The notes beneath the pieces were generated by a model, which did no database searches, was not told the origin of the DNA, and saw nothing but the letters and a program-made list of their open reading frames with translations. DNA of 64,000 nt from Devosia sp. YR412 (GTDB lineage: Bacteria > Pseudomonadota > Alphaproteobacteria > Rhizobiales > Devosiaceae): the NCBI RefSeq assembly GCF_900110945.1, contig NZ_FOFL01000008.1:31469-95468 (forward strand), given 5' to 3'. Numbering within the stretch: position 1 is the stretch's first letter; each line of letters begins with the position of its first letter. Below are positions 31,008-41,729 of the stretch, piece after piece. The translations under genes were made by a program, and so were the position numbers.

Positions 31008-32834
31008 TTATTCCACCGTCACCGACTTGGCCAGATTGCGCGGCTGATCCACGTCCGTGCCCATGAAAACGGCCGTGTGATAGGCCAGCAGCTGCACCGG
31101 AATGGTGGCCAGGATCGGCGCGACGAAGCTCGAGACATGCGGGATGACAATGATATCCGCCACGCCATGGCCGACGGTTTCAGCGCCTTCGGCGTCGGTG
31201 ATCAGGATGATCTTGCCACCGCGGGCGGCTACTTCCTGCATATTGGAGAGGGTCTTGTCGACCAGTTCATCCGATGGCGCGACGACGATCACCGGCATAT
31301 CTTCGTCGACCAGGGCGATGGGGCCGTGCTTGAGTTCACCTGCCGCATAACCTTCGGCGTGGATATAGCTGATTTCCTTGAGCTTCAGCGCGCCTTCCAT
31401 GGCGATGGGGAACATCGGGCCACGGCCGAGATAGAGCACGTCCTTGGCCTTGGACAGGCGCTTGGCGATGTCCATGATCTGGCCTTCTGTGGCCAGGGCT
31501 TCGGAAACAGCGGTCGGCAGGCCGACCAGCGACCGAACGAAGTCGGTTTCCTGCTCGACGCTGAGCACGCCGCGGGCCCGTCCGGCCGCGATGGCTAGGC
31601 TGGCGAGGGCAGTCAGTTGCGCCGTCAGCGCCTTTGTCGAGGCGACGCCAATCTCGGGACCGCAGAGGATCGGGAACACCACGTTGGATTCGCGGGCAAT
31701 GGTCGATTCCAGCGTATTGACCAGCGAAGCCACATGCTGGCCCTGACCGGCGCAATAGCGCAGCGCAGCAAGCGTGTCGGCAGTTTCGCCCGACTGGGAG
31801 ATGAACAGCGACAATCCGCCCTTTTCCAGCGGCGGCTCGCGATAACGGAATTCCGACGCCACATCGATATCGACCGGCAGGCGGGCATAGCGCTCGAACC
31901 AGTATTTCGCCACAGCACCGGCCAGATAGGCGGTGCCGCAGGCGCTGATGGTGAGGCGGCTCAGGTCGGCGAAATCGAAGGGCAAAGTCTCGCGTATGGC
32001 GACCTTTTCGGCCCCCATGTCCACATAGTGGCTCAGCGTATGCGAAATGGTTTCGGGCTGCTCGTAGATTTCCTTGGCCATGAAATGGCGATGGTTGCCC
32101 TTGTCGACCATCAGCGCCGAGGCCTGGGAGATCTGCTGCTCGCGCTGCACCACTGCATCCTTGCCGTCGCGAATGGTGACGCCCTTGGGGGTAATCACCG
32201 CCCAGTCGCCGTCTTCGAGATAAGTCAGGCGCGAGGTGAAGGGGGCCAAGGCCATGGCGTCGGAGCCGAGATACATTTCGGTCGTGCCATAGCCGATGGC
32301 CAGCGGCGCGCCGTGGCGGGCGGCGATGAGCAGGCTTTCCTCGCCGTTGAACAGGAAGGCCAGCGCGAAGGCGCCCTTGAGCGTTTTCAGCGTACGGGCA
32401 ACGGCCAGTTCGGGATCGGCGCCATTGGCCAGTTCGCGGCTGACCCAGAGGGCGACGGATTCGGTATCGGTCTGCGTCTTGGGCAAATAGCCGTCCTTGG
32501 CGAGGTCGGCCAGCATGTCGCGATAATTTTCGATAATGCCATTGTGCACCACGGCGACGCGGTCGGTGGCATGGGGATGGGCATTGTTCTCGGTCGGCGC
32601 GCCATGCGTCGCCCAGCGGGTGTGGCCGATGCCGATATTGCCGCCCAGCGGCTCAAAACCCAGCTTCTGCGCCAGATTGCCGAGCTTGCCTTCGGCGCGC
32701 CGACGCGAAATGGCGCCGCCATCGAGCGTCGCGACACCGGCGCTGTCATAGCCGCGATATTCCAGGCGCTTCAGCGCATCGACCAGACGGGAGGCAACCG
32801 GTTCGCTGCCGACGATACCAACAATACCGCACAT
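31008..32834 (-). CDS. glmS: Glutamine--fructose-6-phosphate aminotransferase (isomerising)
   Basis: 608 residues. After the initiator Met comes Cys2 (CGIVGIVG), the N-terminal nucleophile of the glutaminase domain, with RWATHGAPTENNAHPH downstream. Two SIS isomerase domains follow (SACGTAYLAGAVAKYW, SQSGETADTLAALRY, LGRGPMFPIAMEGALKLKEISYIHAEGYAAGELKHGP), ending in KSVTVE. It makes glucosamine-6-phosphate from fructose-6-phosphate and glutamine. The start is unambiguous because Cys2 must be second. It lies four bases after glmU on the same strand, so the two genes of UDP-GlcNAc synthesis form an operon. Confidence 0.97.
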   Translation of the reverse strand: MCGIVGIVGSEPVASRLVDALKRLEYRGYDSAGVATLDGGAISRRRAEGKLGNLAQKLGFEPLGGNIGIGHTRWATHGAPTENNAHPHATDRVAVVHNGIIENYRDMLADLAKDGYLPKTQTDTESVALWVSRELANGADPELAVARTLKTLKGAFALAFLFNGEESLLIAARHGAPLAIGYGTTEMYLGSDAMALAPFTSRLTYLEDGDWAVITPKGVTIRDGKDAVVQREQQISQASALMVDKGNHRHFMAKEIYEQPETISHTLSHYVDMGAEKVAIRETLPFDFADLSRLTISACGTAYLAGAVAKYWFERYARLPVDIDVASEFRYREPPLEKGGLSLFISQSGETADTLAALRYCAGQGQHVASLVNTLESTIARESNVVFPILCGPEIGVASTKALTAQLTALASLAIAAGRARGVLSVEQETDFVRSLVGLPTAVSEALATEGQIMDIAKRLSKAKDVLYLGRGPMFPIAMEGALKLKEISYIHAEGYAAGELKHGPIALVDEDMPVIVVAPSDELVDKTLSNMQEVAARGGKIILITDAEGAETVGHGVADIIVIPHVSSFVAPILATIPVQLLAYHTAVFMGTDVDQPRNLAKSVTVE

Positions 32835-32838
32835 GCTC

Positions 32839-34203
32839 TTACTTCCCCTTGGCCGCCTGGGCCGCTGCTTTTTTGGCGAGAGCCTTCTCGCGAAGTTTTG
32901 GCGCATAGCCCGGCTTGGTTTCTTGCCTCGCCCGGCCGAAGGCCACGGCATCGGCCGGCACGTCTTCGGTGATCACGCTGCCCGAGGCCGTATAGGCGCC
33001 ATTGCCGATGGTTACCGGAGCCACCAAGGATGCATTGGAACCGATGAAGACATTGTCGCCAATGACGGTCCTGTCCTTGTTCACGCCATCATAATTGCAG
33101 GTGATGGTGCCGGCCCCGATATTGGTCTTGGAGCCGATTTCGGCGTCGCCGAGATAGCTGAGGTGACCAGCCTTGGTGCCGGCGCCGATCTTGCTCTTCT
33201 TGACCTCGACGAAATTGCCCAGATGCACGTCCGGGCCGAGTTCGGCACCACCGCGAATGCGGGCGAAGGGACCGATGGAGGCCCCCTCCCCGATCACCGC
33301 ATCCTCGATGTCGCAAAAGGCGCGGATTTCCACATTGTCGGCGATCTTGACGCCGGCGCCAAAGACCACGTTGGGGAAAATGGTGACATCGCGGCCGATC
33401 TCGGTGTCATAGGAAAACCAGACGCTAGCCGGGTCTTTCAGCGTCACGCCGGCCTTCATGAAGTCCGAACGCCGCAACTCCTGGAACAGGCCTTCGGCGT
33501 GGGCCAGCTGGCTGCGGTCATTGACGCCCATCACGTCGTTTTCCGGGGCAATGCCATAGCCGACCTTCTTGCCGGCAGCATTGGCGAGGCCAACGAGGTC
33601 GGTCAGATAATATTCACCCTGGGCGTTATTGGTTTCCACCTTGTCGATCAGGTCGCGGAAAACGTCGGCGCGGAAGGCGAGGATGCAGGCGTTGCATAGG
33701 CCAATCTGGCGCTCGGCTTCAGAAGCGTCCTTGTGCTCGCGGATCGCCAGCAGCGTATCGCCATCGGTGATGAAGCGGCCATAGCCGGTCGGATCCTTGG
33801 GCTCAAAGCCCAGAATGGCTACGTCCAGCCCGTCATCGAGGCGGTCCAGCACGGCACGAAAATTGTCGCCGCGCAGCAGCGGATGATCGCCATAGACCAC
33901 GGCCACATAGCCGGTGGCCTTGTCGAACAACTCGCGCGCCATCGAGGCCGCATGGGCCGTGCCGCGGGCCACGCTCTGCTCGAAATGCTGCACGTCCGGA
34001 TGCAAGGCGGTGATCGCATCGCGGATCTTCTGATGCTTGGGTCCGGTGACCAAAGCGATCTGCGACGAACCCGCTTCGCGTGCTGCGCGAGCGACGTGCC
34101 CGATGATCGCCATGCCGCCCACCGGATGCAGCACCTTGGGTGTTGCCGATCGCATGCGCGTGCCCTCGCCCGCAGCAAGAATGATCGACAGCAGCTCAGT
34201 CAT
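32839..34203 (-). CDS. glmU: Bifunctional UDP-N-acetylglucosamine pyrophosphorylase/glucosamine-1-phosphate acetyltransferase
   Basis: 454 residues. The N-terminal uridylyltransferase (~1-230) shows LAAGEGTRMRSATPKVLHPVGG and YGDHPLLRG. The C-terminal half is a left-handed beta-helix with hexapeptide repeats (~250-430; GEGASIGPFARIRGG, KAGHLSYLGDAEIG, GAGTITCNYDGVNKDRTVIG). It produces UDP-GlcNAc for peptidoglycan and lipopolysaccharide. The C-terminus is Lys/Ala-rich. It is first gene of the glmU-glmS operon and divergent from a membrane-anchored hypothetical gene. Confidence 0.97.
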   Translation of the reverse strand: MTELLSIILAAGEGTRMRSATPKVLHPVGGMAIIGHVARAAREAGSSQIALVTGPKHQKIRDAITALHPDVQHFEQSVARGTAHAASMARELFDKATGYVAVVYGDHPLLRGDNFRAVLDRLDDGLDVAILGFEPKDPTGYGRFITDGDTLLAIREHKDASEAERQIGLCNACILAFRADVFRDLIDKVETNNAQGEYYLTDLVGLANAAGKKVGYGIAPENDVMGVNDRSQLAHAEGLFQELRRSDFMKAGVTLKDPASVWFSYDTEIGRDVTIFPNVVFGAGVKIADNVEIRAFCDIEDAVIGEGASIGPFARIRGGAELGPDVHLGNFVEVKKSKIGAGTKAGHLSYLGDAEIGSKTNIGAGTITCNYDGVNKDRTVIGDNVFIGSNASLVAPVTIGNGAYTASGSVITEDVPADAVAFGRARQETKPGYAPKLREKALAKKAAAQAAKGK

Positions 34204-34291
34204 TGGGAAATCTCCGGATATTCACGTCTAAACAGCTCATTTTCACAGCATTGTGGCACGGAACTGTTGGCGAAGCGGTAACGGCGGCGTC

Positions 34292-35122
34292 ATGGTCAAT
34301 AAAGATGTAACGCCTGATTCTTGGCACCATCGGGGTTTCGCCTTGGCTAAAGCATCCGAACAATTCCGGCAATCGGACGTGACCACTTGGGGCATTGTTG
34401 CCCTGGTGCTGGCTGCCATTGCCGTGATGGGTGCCAATGTCTCGGCCATGGTGCCGCAAAGCGTGCTGGCCGGCCTGCACAAGACCCGCATCGAAGGCGC
34501 TTCCCTCACGCAATTGCGCAGCCAGGTCGCCGATCTTCGCCTGCAGATGCAGGAACTGCATCGCGAAAACGGCGTGCTCACGGCGCGCTTCAATCTCGGT
34601 GAAGAGCAGAGCGGCGAAGTGGTGCGGCGCGTCGGCGCGTTGGAAGTCAGCGTGCCAAATCTTTTGGAACTATCGCCGCGCAGCAGCGGGGTGGATCGCT
34701 CCAGCCTGACCTCGGCGATCGGCACCGATGCCGGGACAGAATTCGAGGCCGAGGGAGGCTCCGTGCTGGTGCGGCAGCAGCCGATGGCCGAATTGGCGCC
34801 ACCGGTGCCGAGCCAGCCAATTCCCGCGCCTGTGCAGCAGGCCGCTACGCCTGCCAGCGCCACCACCTTTGGCCTGGCGCTCGGCCCGGCCATTGGCGCG
34901 GAACAGGCCTCCGAGACCTGGCGCGACCTCAATGTAAAGCTCGGGCCGCTGCTGTTCGGGCTGGCGCCGGTGCTGGCCGACGAATCGAATGGCACCAAGA
35001 AGCGTCTCGTGGTCGGCCCGATTGCGCAACTGGCGGAGGCCAGCGCGCTATGCGGCCGGCTGGAGCGCGTCTCGGTGGCCTGCATGCCCGTACCGTTTAC
35101 CGGAACACCACTCGACTATTGA
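34292..35122 (+). CDS. Membrane-anchored coiled-coil protein with SPOR-like C-terminus
   Basis: About 276 residues. It has a short cytosolic N-terminus, one membrane helix (WGIVALVLAAIAVMGANVSAMV, ~33-54) and a periplasmic coiled coil (LTQLRSQVADLRLQMQELHREN). A low-complexity Pro/Gln linker follows, and then a C-terminal ~60-residue segment (LFGLAPVLADE...KKRLVVGPIAQLAEASALCGRLERVSVAC) with the spacing of a SPOR peptidoglycan-binding repeat. I read it as a cell-envelope protein; the SPOR match is by eye. ATG 34292 is chosen over GTG 34253; neither has a strong ribosome-binding site. It precedes tRNA-Lys. Confidence 0.6.
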   Translation: MVNKDVTPDSWHHRGFALAKASEQFRQSDVTTWGIVALVLAAIAVMGANVSAMVPQSVLAGLHKTRIEGASLTQLRSQVADLRLQMQELHRENGVLTARFNLGEEQSGEVVRRVGALEVSVPNLLELSPRSSGVDRSSLTSAIGTDAGTEFEAEGGSVLVRQQPMAELAPPVPSQPIPAPVQQAATPASATTFGLALGPAIGAEQASETWRDLNVKLGPLLFGLAPVLADESNGTKKRLVVGPIAQLAEASALCGRLERVSVACMPVPFTGTPLDY

Positions 35123-35139
35123 GGTTCGCGCAATTGCGG

Positions 35140-35167
35140 TTGACAGCAGAGGGAACGTGGCTATGTT
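35140..35167 (+). promoter_or_regulatory. Promoter of tRNA-Lys
   Basis: TTGACA (35140-35145) and TATGTT (35162-35167) are separated by 16 bases and end 33 bases before the tRNA. This is a near-consensus sigma-70 promoter in the short gap after the SPOR-like gene. Confidence 0.7.
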
Positions 35168-35200
35168 CCGCCGCGACGCCAGCAAGTTCTGGTTTGGTGC

Positions 35201-35275
35201 GTGCCGGTAGCTCAGTGGTAGAGCATTCGACTTTTAATCGAATGGTCGAGGGTTCGACCCCCTCCCGGCATACCA
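35201..35275 (+). tRNA. tRNA-Lys (anticodon TTT)
   Basis: The acceptor GTGCCGG pairs with CCGGCAT (one G-U), followed by discriminator A and an encoded CCA (35273-35275). The D arm is GCTC...GAGC, the anticodon stem TTCGA/TCGAA holds loop CTTTTAA with anticodon TTT, and the T arm is GAGGG TTCGACC CCCTC. Total length is 75 bases. Confidence 0.96.
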
Positions 35276-35302
35276 TCCTTTCCCCGATCACCAGGCCCTG
35301 AC

Positions 35303-35830
35303 GTGTCACAGGATTTCACCGATCTGCTAAAGGTGCTGGCGACAACCGCTCTGGTGTTTGCCGCCGGTACGCTGGTGATGCTCTATATCATCCTGCTGCT
35401 GGCGACCTATGGCGCCAACCTGCCGATGGTCGGCTCGCTGCCGCTGAGCGCACCGCCCGAAATGGTGCCGCTGCTGGCCAATAGCCAGATTTTTTCGACG
35501 CTGGCCGCCGTGCATGTCACCGCCGCAGGCATCGCGCTGCTGATGACCAGCCGCACGGTCGATATGGCGCTGCTGATCGCCTCGAAAGCCGTTGCCGTGG
35601 TGATCACCGCCCTGCTCGGCTTTATCGGCGGGCATATGATCTATCTGCAACTGACCGAAAACACGGCCTTCACGCTCAACCCGTTGACCTCGACCTTCAT
35701 CACCCTGGTGGCCTTCATGGTGCTGTCGAGCATTTTGAGCGTGCAGAACCTGCGCACGTTGGGCAACCTGCGCTTCGTGGTCGGCATCGCCATGGTGGTG
35801 ATGGGCCCGATGCTGCTGGTCTGGCTTTAG
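35303..35830 (+). CDS. Four-helix integral membrane protein of unknown function
   Basis: 175 residues with about four hydrophobic helices (VLATTALVFAAGTLVMLYIILLL, FSTLAAVHVTAAGIALLM, AVAVVITALLGFIGG, FITLVAFMVLSSIL) and a final one (FVVGIAMVVMGPMLLVWL). There are no charged motifs or known signature. The start is GTG 35303 with a weak upstream site. It sits 27 bases after tRNA-Lys and could be read through from that promoter. Its TAG (35828-35830) overlaps the TAA of the convergent map gene by two bases. Confidence 0.65.
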   Translation: MSQDFTDLLKVLATTALVFAAGTLVMLYIILLLATYGANLPMVGSLPLSAPPEMVPLLANSQIFSTLAAVHVTAAGIALLMTSRTVDMALLIASKAVAVVITALLGFIGGHMIYLQLTENTAFTLNPLTSTFITLVAFMVLSSILSVQNLRTLGNLRFVVGIAMVVMGPMLLVWL

Positions 35831-36582
35831 GCCGCCAGCGTCACCACGACCGCACCGCGCGGCGTTGCCACCACGGTATGCTCATATTGCACGCAGGGCG
35901 CTGACGGGCGTGAGATCAGCGTCCATTCGTCGTCCTCGGACTTATGGTCCGACATTTTCCCACCCAGCGACAAGAATGGCTCGATGGTGAAGACCAGGCC
36001 ATTGGTCATGCGACGGCGCTCGGAGCGGTCGGGCCAAGTGGAAATCTCGCCCGGCTCGTCATGCAGGCTGTCGCCGACGCCATGGCTGGCGAGATTGCGG
36101 ATCAACGTATAGCCACCCTTTTTGGCGAACTTGCCGATGGCCTCGCCGATATCAGCCAAAGGCGCGCCGGCCTTGACCGCATTGATCCCGGCCCACATGG
36201 CCTTCTTGCCGTCACGGCAGAGATTGACCAGACGCTGATCGCCGGTGCCCAGGATATGCGACGAGCCGCAATCGGCGAAGACGCCATCCCTGACGGCGGA
36301 AACGTCGATATTGACTAGGTCGCCATCCTTGAGCACCCGGTCGCCCGGGATGCCATGGGCGATTTCCTCGTTGACTGAAATGCAGGTCGCGCCGGGGAAA
36401 TCATAGGTGACGATCGGCGCCGACAGTGCGCCATGCTCGGCCAGCAGCTTGGCGCCGATCTCGTCGAGCTCAAGCGTGGTCATGCCGGGCCGCATGGCCG
36501 AGGCCATGGCCTCGCGGGTGATGGCGCAGATGCGCCCGATGGCTTTCAGCCGCTCGAGCTGTTCTTCGGTCGTGATGGTCAA
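35827..36582 (-). CDS. map: Type I methionine aminopeptidase
   Basis: 251 residues. The five metal ligands of the pita-bread fold are visible: D in VNIDVSAV, D in FADCGSSH, H in NLASHGVGDSLH, E in FTIEPFLSLGG and E in VQYEHTVV; the substrate His is in NEEIAHGIPGD. It trims the initiator Met from new proteins. There is no ATG near the domain start. TTG 36580-36582 has AAGGG about nine bases upstream and lies four bases after the pgi stop, so the two are co-transcribed. Confidence 0.93.
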   Translation of the reverse strand: MTITTEEQLERLKAIGRICAITREAMASAMRPGMTTLELDEIGAKLLAEHGALSAPIVTYDFPGATCISVNEEIAHGIPGDRVLKDGDLVNIDVSAVRDGVFADCGSSHILGTGDQRLVNLCRDGKKAMWAGINAVKAGAPLADIGEAIGKFAKKGGYTLIRNLASHGVGDSLHDEPGEISTWPDRSERRRMTNGLVFTIEPFLSLGGKMSDHKSEDDEWTLISRPSAPCVQYEHTVVATPRGAVVVTLAA

Positions 36583-36586
36583 GACA

Positions 36587-38227
<1,641 letters not shown>

Positions 38228-38247
38228 TGCGGAAAACCTTGTGTTGA

Positions 38248-39387
38248 TCAGAGAACCGGCAGGTCGCCAGCGGCCCAGGCCGCGCGCGTCTCTGCCGCAA
38301 AATCAGTAAATCGGCTGTCTTCTATCGCCCCGCGACAGCCCTGCACCAGCTCTTGATAATAGGCCAGGTTGATCTGGGAAAGGATCATCGCGCCCAAAAT
38401 CTCTTCTGTCTTAACAAGGTGATGCAGATAGGCGCGGCTCCAGCGACGGCAGTTGGGATTGGGCGAGGCCTCGTCGATCGGGCGATGATCATCCCTATGC
38501 CGGGCATTTTTCAGGTTGATGACGCCGAAGCGCGTATAGACGTGGCCGTGGCGGCCGGCGCGGGTCGGATGCACGCAGTCGAACATGTCGATGCCGCGGC
38601 CAATGGCGCCCAGAATGTCGTCGGGCTTGCCGACGCCCATCAGGTAGCGTGGGCGGTCGGTCGGGAGTTCTGGGGTAATCTCCTCGATCACCTTGAACAT
38701 CACCTCCTGCGGCTCGCCCACAGCGAGGCCACCGACGGCATAGCCGTCAAAACCGATGCTCTTCAGCCCCTGCGCCGACTTGGCGCGCAGCTCGGGATCG
38801 TCGCCGCCCTGCACGATGCCGAACAGGGCGCGGTTCTGCTGGTTGTTGAAGGCAGTCTTGGAGCGGTCGGCCCAGCGCAGCGACAGCTGCATGGCGCGCT
38901 CGATTTCCTTGGTCTCGGCGGGGAGCTTCAGGCATTCATCGAGCTGCATGATGATGTCGCTATCGAGCAGCGTCTGGATCTCGATCGAGCGCTCAGGCGT
39001 CAGCTCGTGGCTCGAGCCATCGATATGGCTGCGGAAGGTGACGCCCTTCTCCGTCAGCTTACGCAATTGGGCCAGCGACATGACCTGGAAGCCGCCGCTA
39101 TCGGTGAGGATCGGGCGCTGCCAGTCCATGAAGTCGTGCAGGCCGCCCTGGCTGGCGACGCGCTCGGCGCCGGGCCGCAGCATCAGGTGATAGGTATTGC
39201 CGAGCAGGATATCGGCGCCGGTCTCGCGCACCTGCTCGGGATACATGGCCTTGACCGTGCCGGCCGTGCCCACCGGCATGAAGGCCGGTGTCTGGATATC
39301 GCCGCGCGGCGTGTCGATGCGGCCGCGCCGCGCCATGCCGTCGGTGGCGGAAAGGGTGAAGGTGACTTGTTTGGTCGTTTCGCTCAT
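38248..39387 (-). CDS. tgt: Queuine/preQ1 tRNA-ribosyltransferase
   Basis: 379 residues. [13 protein letters not shown], the nucleophile-region [13 protein letters not shown], the [12 protein letters not shown] segment, GIVQGG and [32 protein letters not shown] are all Tgt hallmarks. It swaps guanine-34 for preQ1 in tRNAs with GUN anticodons. The usual structural zinc motif CxCxxC...H near the C-terminus reads SPNPNC...INLAYY here, so only one of four ligands seems present. ATG 39387 or 39399 may be used. It lies 39 bases or less after queA, the next step in the pathway. Confidence 0.94.
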   Translation of the reverse strand: MSETTKQVTFTLSATDGMARRGRIDTPRGDIQTPAFMPVGTAGTVKAMYPEQVRETGADILLGNTYHLMLRPGAERVASQGGLHDFMDWQRPILTDSGGFQVMSLAQLRKLTEKGVTFRSHIDGSSHELTPERSIEIQTLLDSDIIMQLDECLKLPAETKEIERAMQLSLRWADRSKTAFNNQQNRALFGIVQGGDDPELRAKSAQGLKSIGFDGYAVGGLAVGEPQEVMFKVIEEITPELPTDRPRYLMGVGKPDDILGAIGRGIDMFDCVHPTRAGRHGHVYTRFGVINLKNARHRDDHRPIDEASPNPNCRRWSRAYLHHLVKTEEILGAMILSQINLAYYQELVQGCRGAIEDSRFTDFAAETRAAWAAGDLPVL

Positions 39388-39426
39388 GCGCGCGGTCATA
39401 GCGGGTTGGCCGCGAGGTGGGAAGAG

Positions 39427-40512
39427 CTACAGCTCTTCCTCATCCTCTTCGGGTCGTGCGCGCAGCAGCAGCGACGAATCGCCATACGAGTAGAACCGGT
39501 ATCCATCCTCGATCGCATGGGCATAGGCGCGCTTCATCATGTCCATGCCGGCAAAGGCTGAGACCAGCATGAACAGCGTCGACTTCGGCAGGTGGAAATT
39601 GGTCATCAGCGCATCGACCGTGGCAAAGCGGAAGCCGGGGGTGATGAAGATATCGGTATCGCCCATGAAGGGCTGCAGCGTGCCAGTCTTGCGCGAGGCG
39701 GTTTCGAGCAGGCGGAGGCTGGTGGTACCGACGGCGATAACGCGGCCACCCAGCGCCTGCTTGACGCGGATACGTTCCACCGTCGCCTGGTCGATCTCGC
39801 CCCATTCGGCATGCATGACGTGGTCGTCGGTATCGTCGACCTTCATCGGCAGAAAGGTCCCTGCACCGACATGCAGCGTTACCCGCTCGATTGTGACGCC
39901 CTTGTCGGTCAACTGCTGCAGCAGCTTCTCGGTGAAATGCAGGCCCGCCGTCGGCGCCGCCACGGCACCATCCTCGGCGGCATAGACGGTCTGGTAATCG
40001 ACGAGATCGCGTTCCTCGACATCGCGCTTGGCGCCGATATAGGGCGGCAGCGGCATGGCGCCATGTGACTTGATCGCCTCGTCGAGCTGAGCACCGCCAA
40101 GGTCGAATTCCAGCGTCACTTCACCGGTATCGCCACGGCCGGCGACCGTCGCCACCAGCGCATCGGCCTGGCCGTTGCCCAATTCCAGGCGGTCGAGCAG
40201 CGCCAGTTTCTTGGCCGGGCGGGCAAAGGCGCGCCAGGTGTGGGCATCGACGCGCTTGTGCAGGTTGAACGAGACATTGGCGCGGTTTTCGCCACGCACG
40301 CGGGTGCCGCGCAACTCGGCTGGTAGCACGCGCGTGTCATTGACCACTAGCACGTCGCCGGGCTTCAGCAGCCAGAGCAGGTCGGGAATATGCCGGTCGG
40401 CAAGGCCGACCTTGGGATCGACCACCAGCAGGCGCGCGGAATCGCGCGGTTCCACGGGATGGAGGGCAATGAGCTTTTCGGGCAGGTCGAAGTCGAAATC
40501 GGATACGCGCAT
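39427..40512 (-). CDS. queA: S-adenosylmethionine:tRNA ribosyltransferase-isomerase
   Basis: 361 residues, starting [32 protein letters not shown] as in almost all QueA proteins. [43 protein letters not shown] and [10 protein letters not shown] are conserved cores. It transfers the ribosyl group of SAM to preQ1-modified tRNA, giving epoxyqueuosine, after Tgt has acted. The C-terminus ends in an acidic run. It is followed closely by tgt on the same strand. Confidence 0.96.
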   Translation of the reverse strand: MRVSDFDFDLPEKLIALHPVEPRDSARLLVVDPKVGLADRHIPDLLWLLKPGDVLVVNDTRVLPAELRGTRVRGENRANVSFNLHKRVDAHTWRAFARPAKKLALLDRLELGNGQADALVATVAGRGDTGEVTLEFDLGGAQLDEAIKSHGAMPLPPYIGAKRDVEERDLVDYQTVYAAEDGAVAAPTAGLHFTEKLLQQLTDKGVTIERVTLHVGAGTFLPMKVDDTDDHVMHAEWGEIDQATVERIRVKQALGGRVIAVGTTSLRLLETASRKTGTLQPFMGDTDIFITPGFRFATVDALMTNFHLPKSTLFMLVSAFAGMDMMKRAYAHAIEDGYRFYSYGDSSLLLRARPEEDEEEL

Positions 40513-40583
40513 GCGATGTCCCTAGCATGGGGCAGAGCGGCCCGGAACCACCTGCACGGCAGAAGGCTTGCCGCGCAGCTTTC

Positions 40584-41039
40584 CTACAACACCCGGATCA
40601 TCAGCGCGCCGGTGACCAGCAGCACGGCGCCGGCGATGCGGCCCATGGAAATCTCGCGCACCGCCATGCCCATGAAGCCGATCTTGTCGAGAAACATGCC
40701 GCCAACCAATTGCCCGGCCACCGACAGCGCCATCACTGCCGCGGCGCCGATCATCGGCGTCAGCATGATGTTGGAAAACACGTAGAAAGCGCCAAGCACG
40801 CCGCCGGCCACGAAGGTCCAGGGCGCCGGAGCACCGAAGTTGATCGGGATGCTGGCGACATTGCTGTAAATGAAGGCGATGGTCCACAGCAGGATCGCGC
40901 CGGCGACGAAGGAGACGCCAGCCGCAGCGATCGGCACGCCGAGATTGCGGCCGAGCTGGGCATTGATCGGCGCCTGGGTGGCGATGCAGGCACCGGCGAC
41001 GATCCCCATCAGGGCCCAGAGAATGGTGTCCATGCGCAC
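40584..41039 (-). CDS. DMT-superfamily YdcZ-type membrane protein (DUF606)
   Basis: 151 residues and five membrane helices, the half-size architecture of YdcZ/DUF606 proteins that work as homodimers or pairs. ALMGIVAGACIATQAPINAQLGR and FVAGGVLGAFYVFSNIMLTPMIGAA are the family motifs. GTG 41039 has GGGAG six bases upstream; ATG 41033 is the in-frame alternative. A terminator lies just upstream, so it has its own promoter or is transcribed by read-through. The transported substrate is unknown. Confidence 0.83.
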   Translation of the reverse strand: MRMDTILWALMGIVAGACIATQAPINAQLGRNLGVPIAAAGVSFVAGAILLWTIAFIYSNVASIPINFGAPAPWTFVAGGVLGAFYVFSNIMLTPMIGAAAVMALSVAGQLVGGMFLDKIGFMGMAVREISMGRIAGAVLLVTGALMIRVL

Positions 41040-41055
41040 GCTATGCTCCCATCAA

Positions 41056-41086
41056 CAAAAAGACCCCCGAGCGGCGCCCGGGGGTC
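41056..41086 (-). terminator. Rho-independent terminator after the gyrA-cyclophilin cluster
   Basis: GACCCCCG (41062-41069) pairs with CGGGGGTC (41079-41086). Five A's at 41057-41061 on the plus strand give a U-tract for minus-strand transcripts. It lies 25 bases beyond the stop of the cytosolic cyclophilin gene. Confidence 0.85.
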
Positions 41087-41110
41087 CAAAATCAATGCCA
41101 CGAGTCGGGC

Positions 41111-41626
41111 TTAGGCGGCGATATCTGCCGCGACCTTGACCGAGACCATCTTGTCCGGGTTGATCACGGGCTCGCCGCGCTTGATCTGGTCGACAAATTC
41201 CATGCCTTCAATGACCTGGCCCCAAACGGTATACTGCTTGTTGAGGAAGCCGGCGTCGCCGAAGCAGATGAAGAACTGCGAATTGGCGGAGTTCGGGGAC
41301 TGCGAGCGGGCCATCGAAGCGGTGCCGCGGACGTGGGGCTCAGCGTTGAACTCGGCCTTGATGTCGGGATACTTCGAGCCACCGGTGCCGGTGCGCGACG
41401 GGTTGAATTCGGGCAGGTTGGTATTGCCGAACTGAACGTCGCCGGTCTGGGCCATGAAGCCGTCGATCACGCGGTGAAACACCACGCCATCATAAGCGCC
41501 TTCGCGGGCCAGCTTCTTGATGTGCTCGACGTGGCCGGGTGCCAGGTCGGGACGCATCGCGATGACGACGGTACCCTTGGTGGTTTCGATGACGAGGGTG
41601 TTTTCCGGATCGGCGTATTCAGCCAT
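41111..41626 (-). CDS. Cytosolic peptidyl-prolyl cis-trans isomerase (cyclophilin)
   Basis: 171 residues starting MAEYADPENTLVIETTKGTVVI, with no signal peptide. The cyclophilin active-site blocks FHRVIDGFMAQTGDV, ARSQSPNSANSQFFICFG and NKQYTVWGQVIEGMEFVD are complete. It catalyses proline isomerisation in the cytosol. The longer ORF adds 15 upstream residues without support. It is the last gene of the gyrA-coaD-ppi-ppi series and is followed by a terminator. It is about half identical by eye to the secreted paralogue upstream, so the pair is probably an old duplication. Confidence 0.92.
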   Translation of the reverse strand: MAEYADPENTLVIETTKGTVVIAMRPDLAPGHVEHIKKLAREGAYDGVVFHRVIDGFMAQTGDVQFGNTNLPEFNPSRTGTGGSKYPDIKAEFNAEPHVRGTASMARSQSPNSANSQFFICFGDAGFLNKQYTVWGQVIEGMEFVDQIKRGEPVINPDKMVSVKVAADIAA

Positions 41627-41729
41627 TTTTTCAACTTTCGGTTGGAAATTATGGCCCGCATGTAAGGCCATTGGGGGATGGGTGCAAGGCGGGACGCGCT
41701 GGTCCCTGCCTCACATCGCCCCGATTGCT

